Part shown: positions 63,215 through 64,000 of the stretch, piece after piece | Position numbering within the stretch: the stretch's first letter is position 1 | How the letters are laid out: every line of letters begins with the position of its first letter | DNA from: Gluconacetobacter diazotrophicus PA1 5 | GTDB taxonomy: Bacteria > Pseudomonadota > Alphaproteobacteria > Acetobacterales > Acetobacteraceae | Length of the DNA: 64,000 nt | NCBI RefSeq assembly: GCF_000021325.1 | Contig: NC_011365.1 | Coordinates: 806,001 to 870,000 of the forward strand | Direction: 5' to 3' | Notes under the pieces: generated by a model | The model's database searches: none | Seen by the model: only the letters and a program-made list of their open reading frames with translations | Told to the model about the DNA's origin: nothing | Made by a program: the position numbers and the translations under genes

Positions 63215-64000
63215 TCAGGCGGCGTCGTACCAGTCGCGGTACCAGGCGACGAAGGCGTCGATCCCGTCCTGCAGCGCGGTGGCGGGACGATAGCCGGTCA
63301 GATGTTCCAGGATCGTGCAGTCGGCCCAGGTCCGGGGCACGTCGCCGGGCTGCATCGGCAGGTTGTGACGGATGGCCGTCCGCCCCGTCGCCCGTTCGAT
63401 GGCGCCGATGAAATCGCCCAGGGCGACGGGCTGGCCATGGCCGACATTCACCACGCGGAACGGTGCGACCGGGCTGACGCCCCGCCGGGTGGGGGTCGTC
63501 ACCGCCGGCGCGTGCGGCAGCAGGCGGCAGAGCGCCTCGACCACGTCGTCGATATAGGTGAAGTCCCGTTCCATCTGCGCGTTATTGTAGACGTCGATCG
63601 GGCGGCCGCCGAGGATGTTGCTGGTGAAGCGGAACAGCGCCATGTCCGGCCGCCCCCATGGGCCGTAGACGGTGAAGAACCGGCAGGCGGTGATCGGCAG
63701 CCCGTACAGGTGGGCATGGGAATGACCGATCTCCTCGCACGCCTTCTTGGTCGCGCCGTAGAGGCTGAGCGGGTGATTGCAGGCCTGGTCCTCGGTAAAC
63801 GGGCTCTCGGCGCTGGCCCCGTAGACCGACGAGGTCGAGGCCAGGACGAAATGCCGCACGCCCAGCGTCTTGATCGCTTCCAGCAGGTTATGGGTGCCCA
63901 CGATGTTGGCGCTGATATAGGCGCCGGGATTTTCCAGGCTGTACCGCACCCCGGCTTGGGCGGCGAGGTGAATGACGATGTCCGGGCGCGCCTCGCGGCA
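63215..64000 (-). CDS. NAD-dependent nucleotide-sugar epimerase, UDP-glucuronate 4-epimerase-like (5' end outside the window)
   Basis: The C-terminal about 262 residues of a short-chain dehydrogenase-type epimerase; the gene enters from the right edge, so the N-terminal glycine-rich NAD motif is missing. Visible are DIVIHLAAQAGVRYSLENP, the catalytic TSSVYG and YGATKKACE (Tyr-x3-Lys), and RFFTVYGPWGRPDMALFRF, which fit UDP-glucuronate 4-epimerases (LpsL/Cap1J type). It would make UDP-galacturonate for surface polysaccharides. It is convergent with the copper receptor gene, 4 bases apart. Confidence 0.88.
   Translation of the reverse strand, partial: CREARPDIVIHLAAQAGVRYSLENPGAYISANIVGTHNLLEAIKTLGVRHFVLASTSSVYGASAESPFTEDQACNHPLSLYGATKKACEEIGHSHAHLYGLPITACRFFTVYGPWGRPDMALFRFTSNILGGRPIDVYNNAQMERDFTYIDDVVEALCRLLPHAPAVTTPTRRGVSPVAPFRVVNVGHGQPVALGDFIGAIERATGRTAIRHNLPMQPGDVPRTWADCTILEHLTGYRPATALQDGIDAFVAWYRDWYDAA

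Noticed and set aside
1-64000. CRISPR arrays, tRNA/rRNA genes, transposases and prophage genes
   Set aside because: No regularly spaced direct repeats, no tRNA-like cloverleaf termini that I could recognise and no transposase or integrase motif were found in reading the window.

Overview
The window is high-GC, gene-dense bacterial chromosome with no tRNA, rRNA, CRISPR array, transposase or phage gene that I can see. Protein content (xanthan/acetan-type exopolysaccharide genes, phosphocholine-type phospholipase C, TonB-dependent copper receptor, a fermentative-type zinc alcohol dehydrogenase, an orphan HutC-type regulator) points to an alphaproteobacterium, most likely an acetic acid bacterium (Acetobacteraceae, Gluconacetobacter/Komagataeibacter-like). 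That assignment is inference from gene content, not from a marker gene.

Layout. (1) 1-9926, minus strand: a tightly overlapping nuoA-B-CD-E-F-G-H-I-J-K-L operon for respiratory complex I, cut off in nuoL by the window start. It is the Escherichia coli architecture (fused NuoCD, about 900-residue NuoG). (2) 10057-24661: metabolic genes: an AbgB-like M20 amidohydrolase, a Zn alcohol dehydrogenase with a candidate FNR/FixK box, a HutC-like repressor, two phosphoesterases of the phospholipase C superfamily flanking a di-haem peroxidase, RidA, IlvE, an aldehyde dehydrogenase, an AcuI-like reductase, a PAP2 phosphatase and a small membrane protein. (3) 24670-41373: an exopolysaccharide locus built around a 411-bp gene-free region that is AT-rich in its second half. 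Acyltransferase, polymerase, GT4, GumB-like export lipoprotein and an outer-membrane beta-barrel run leftwards; GumD-like priming transferase, GumC-like co-polymerase/kinase, four glycosyltransferases, a small secreted protein and a Wzx flippase run rightwards and end at an intrinsic terminator. The co-polymerase gene is broken by a single-base frameshift inside its kinase domain.

(4) 41711-49695: the most unusual part. A transglutaminase-like protein, three SGNH-hydrolase-like proteins that appear related and partly lack catalytic residues, a GT2 glycosyltransferase, alpha and beta subunits of a 2-oxoacid dehydrogenase E1, a free-standing lipoyl domain with its lysine, and a second lipoyl-like domain without one. 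Neither an E2 catalytic domain nor an E3 is encoded here. The arrangement suggests an acyl group made by E1 and loaded on a dedicated lipoyl carrier, perhaps used to decorate a glycan or other surface product; I do not know a described system with this composition. (5) 50197-56912: a GT87-like mannosyltransferase, an SMR/EamA-type four-helix protein, two tandem paralogous multi-pass membrane proteins and a HAD-UbiA fusion, together resembling a polyprenyl-phosphate-sugar glycosylation pathway. (6) 57129-64000: a sodium:solute symporter with a DUF3311 partner, a Nudix protein, TonB, a DUF2946-like protein, a TonB-dependent copper receptor and a truncated nucleotide-sugar epimerase.

Many gene junctions are ATGA overlaps, so start codons in the operons are well constrained. 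Intergenic inverted repeats at 19168-19195, 22596-22672 and 47530-47633 are not explained by the genes around them.
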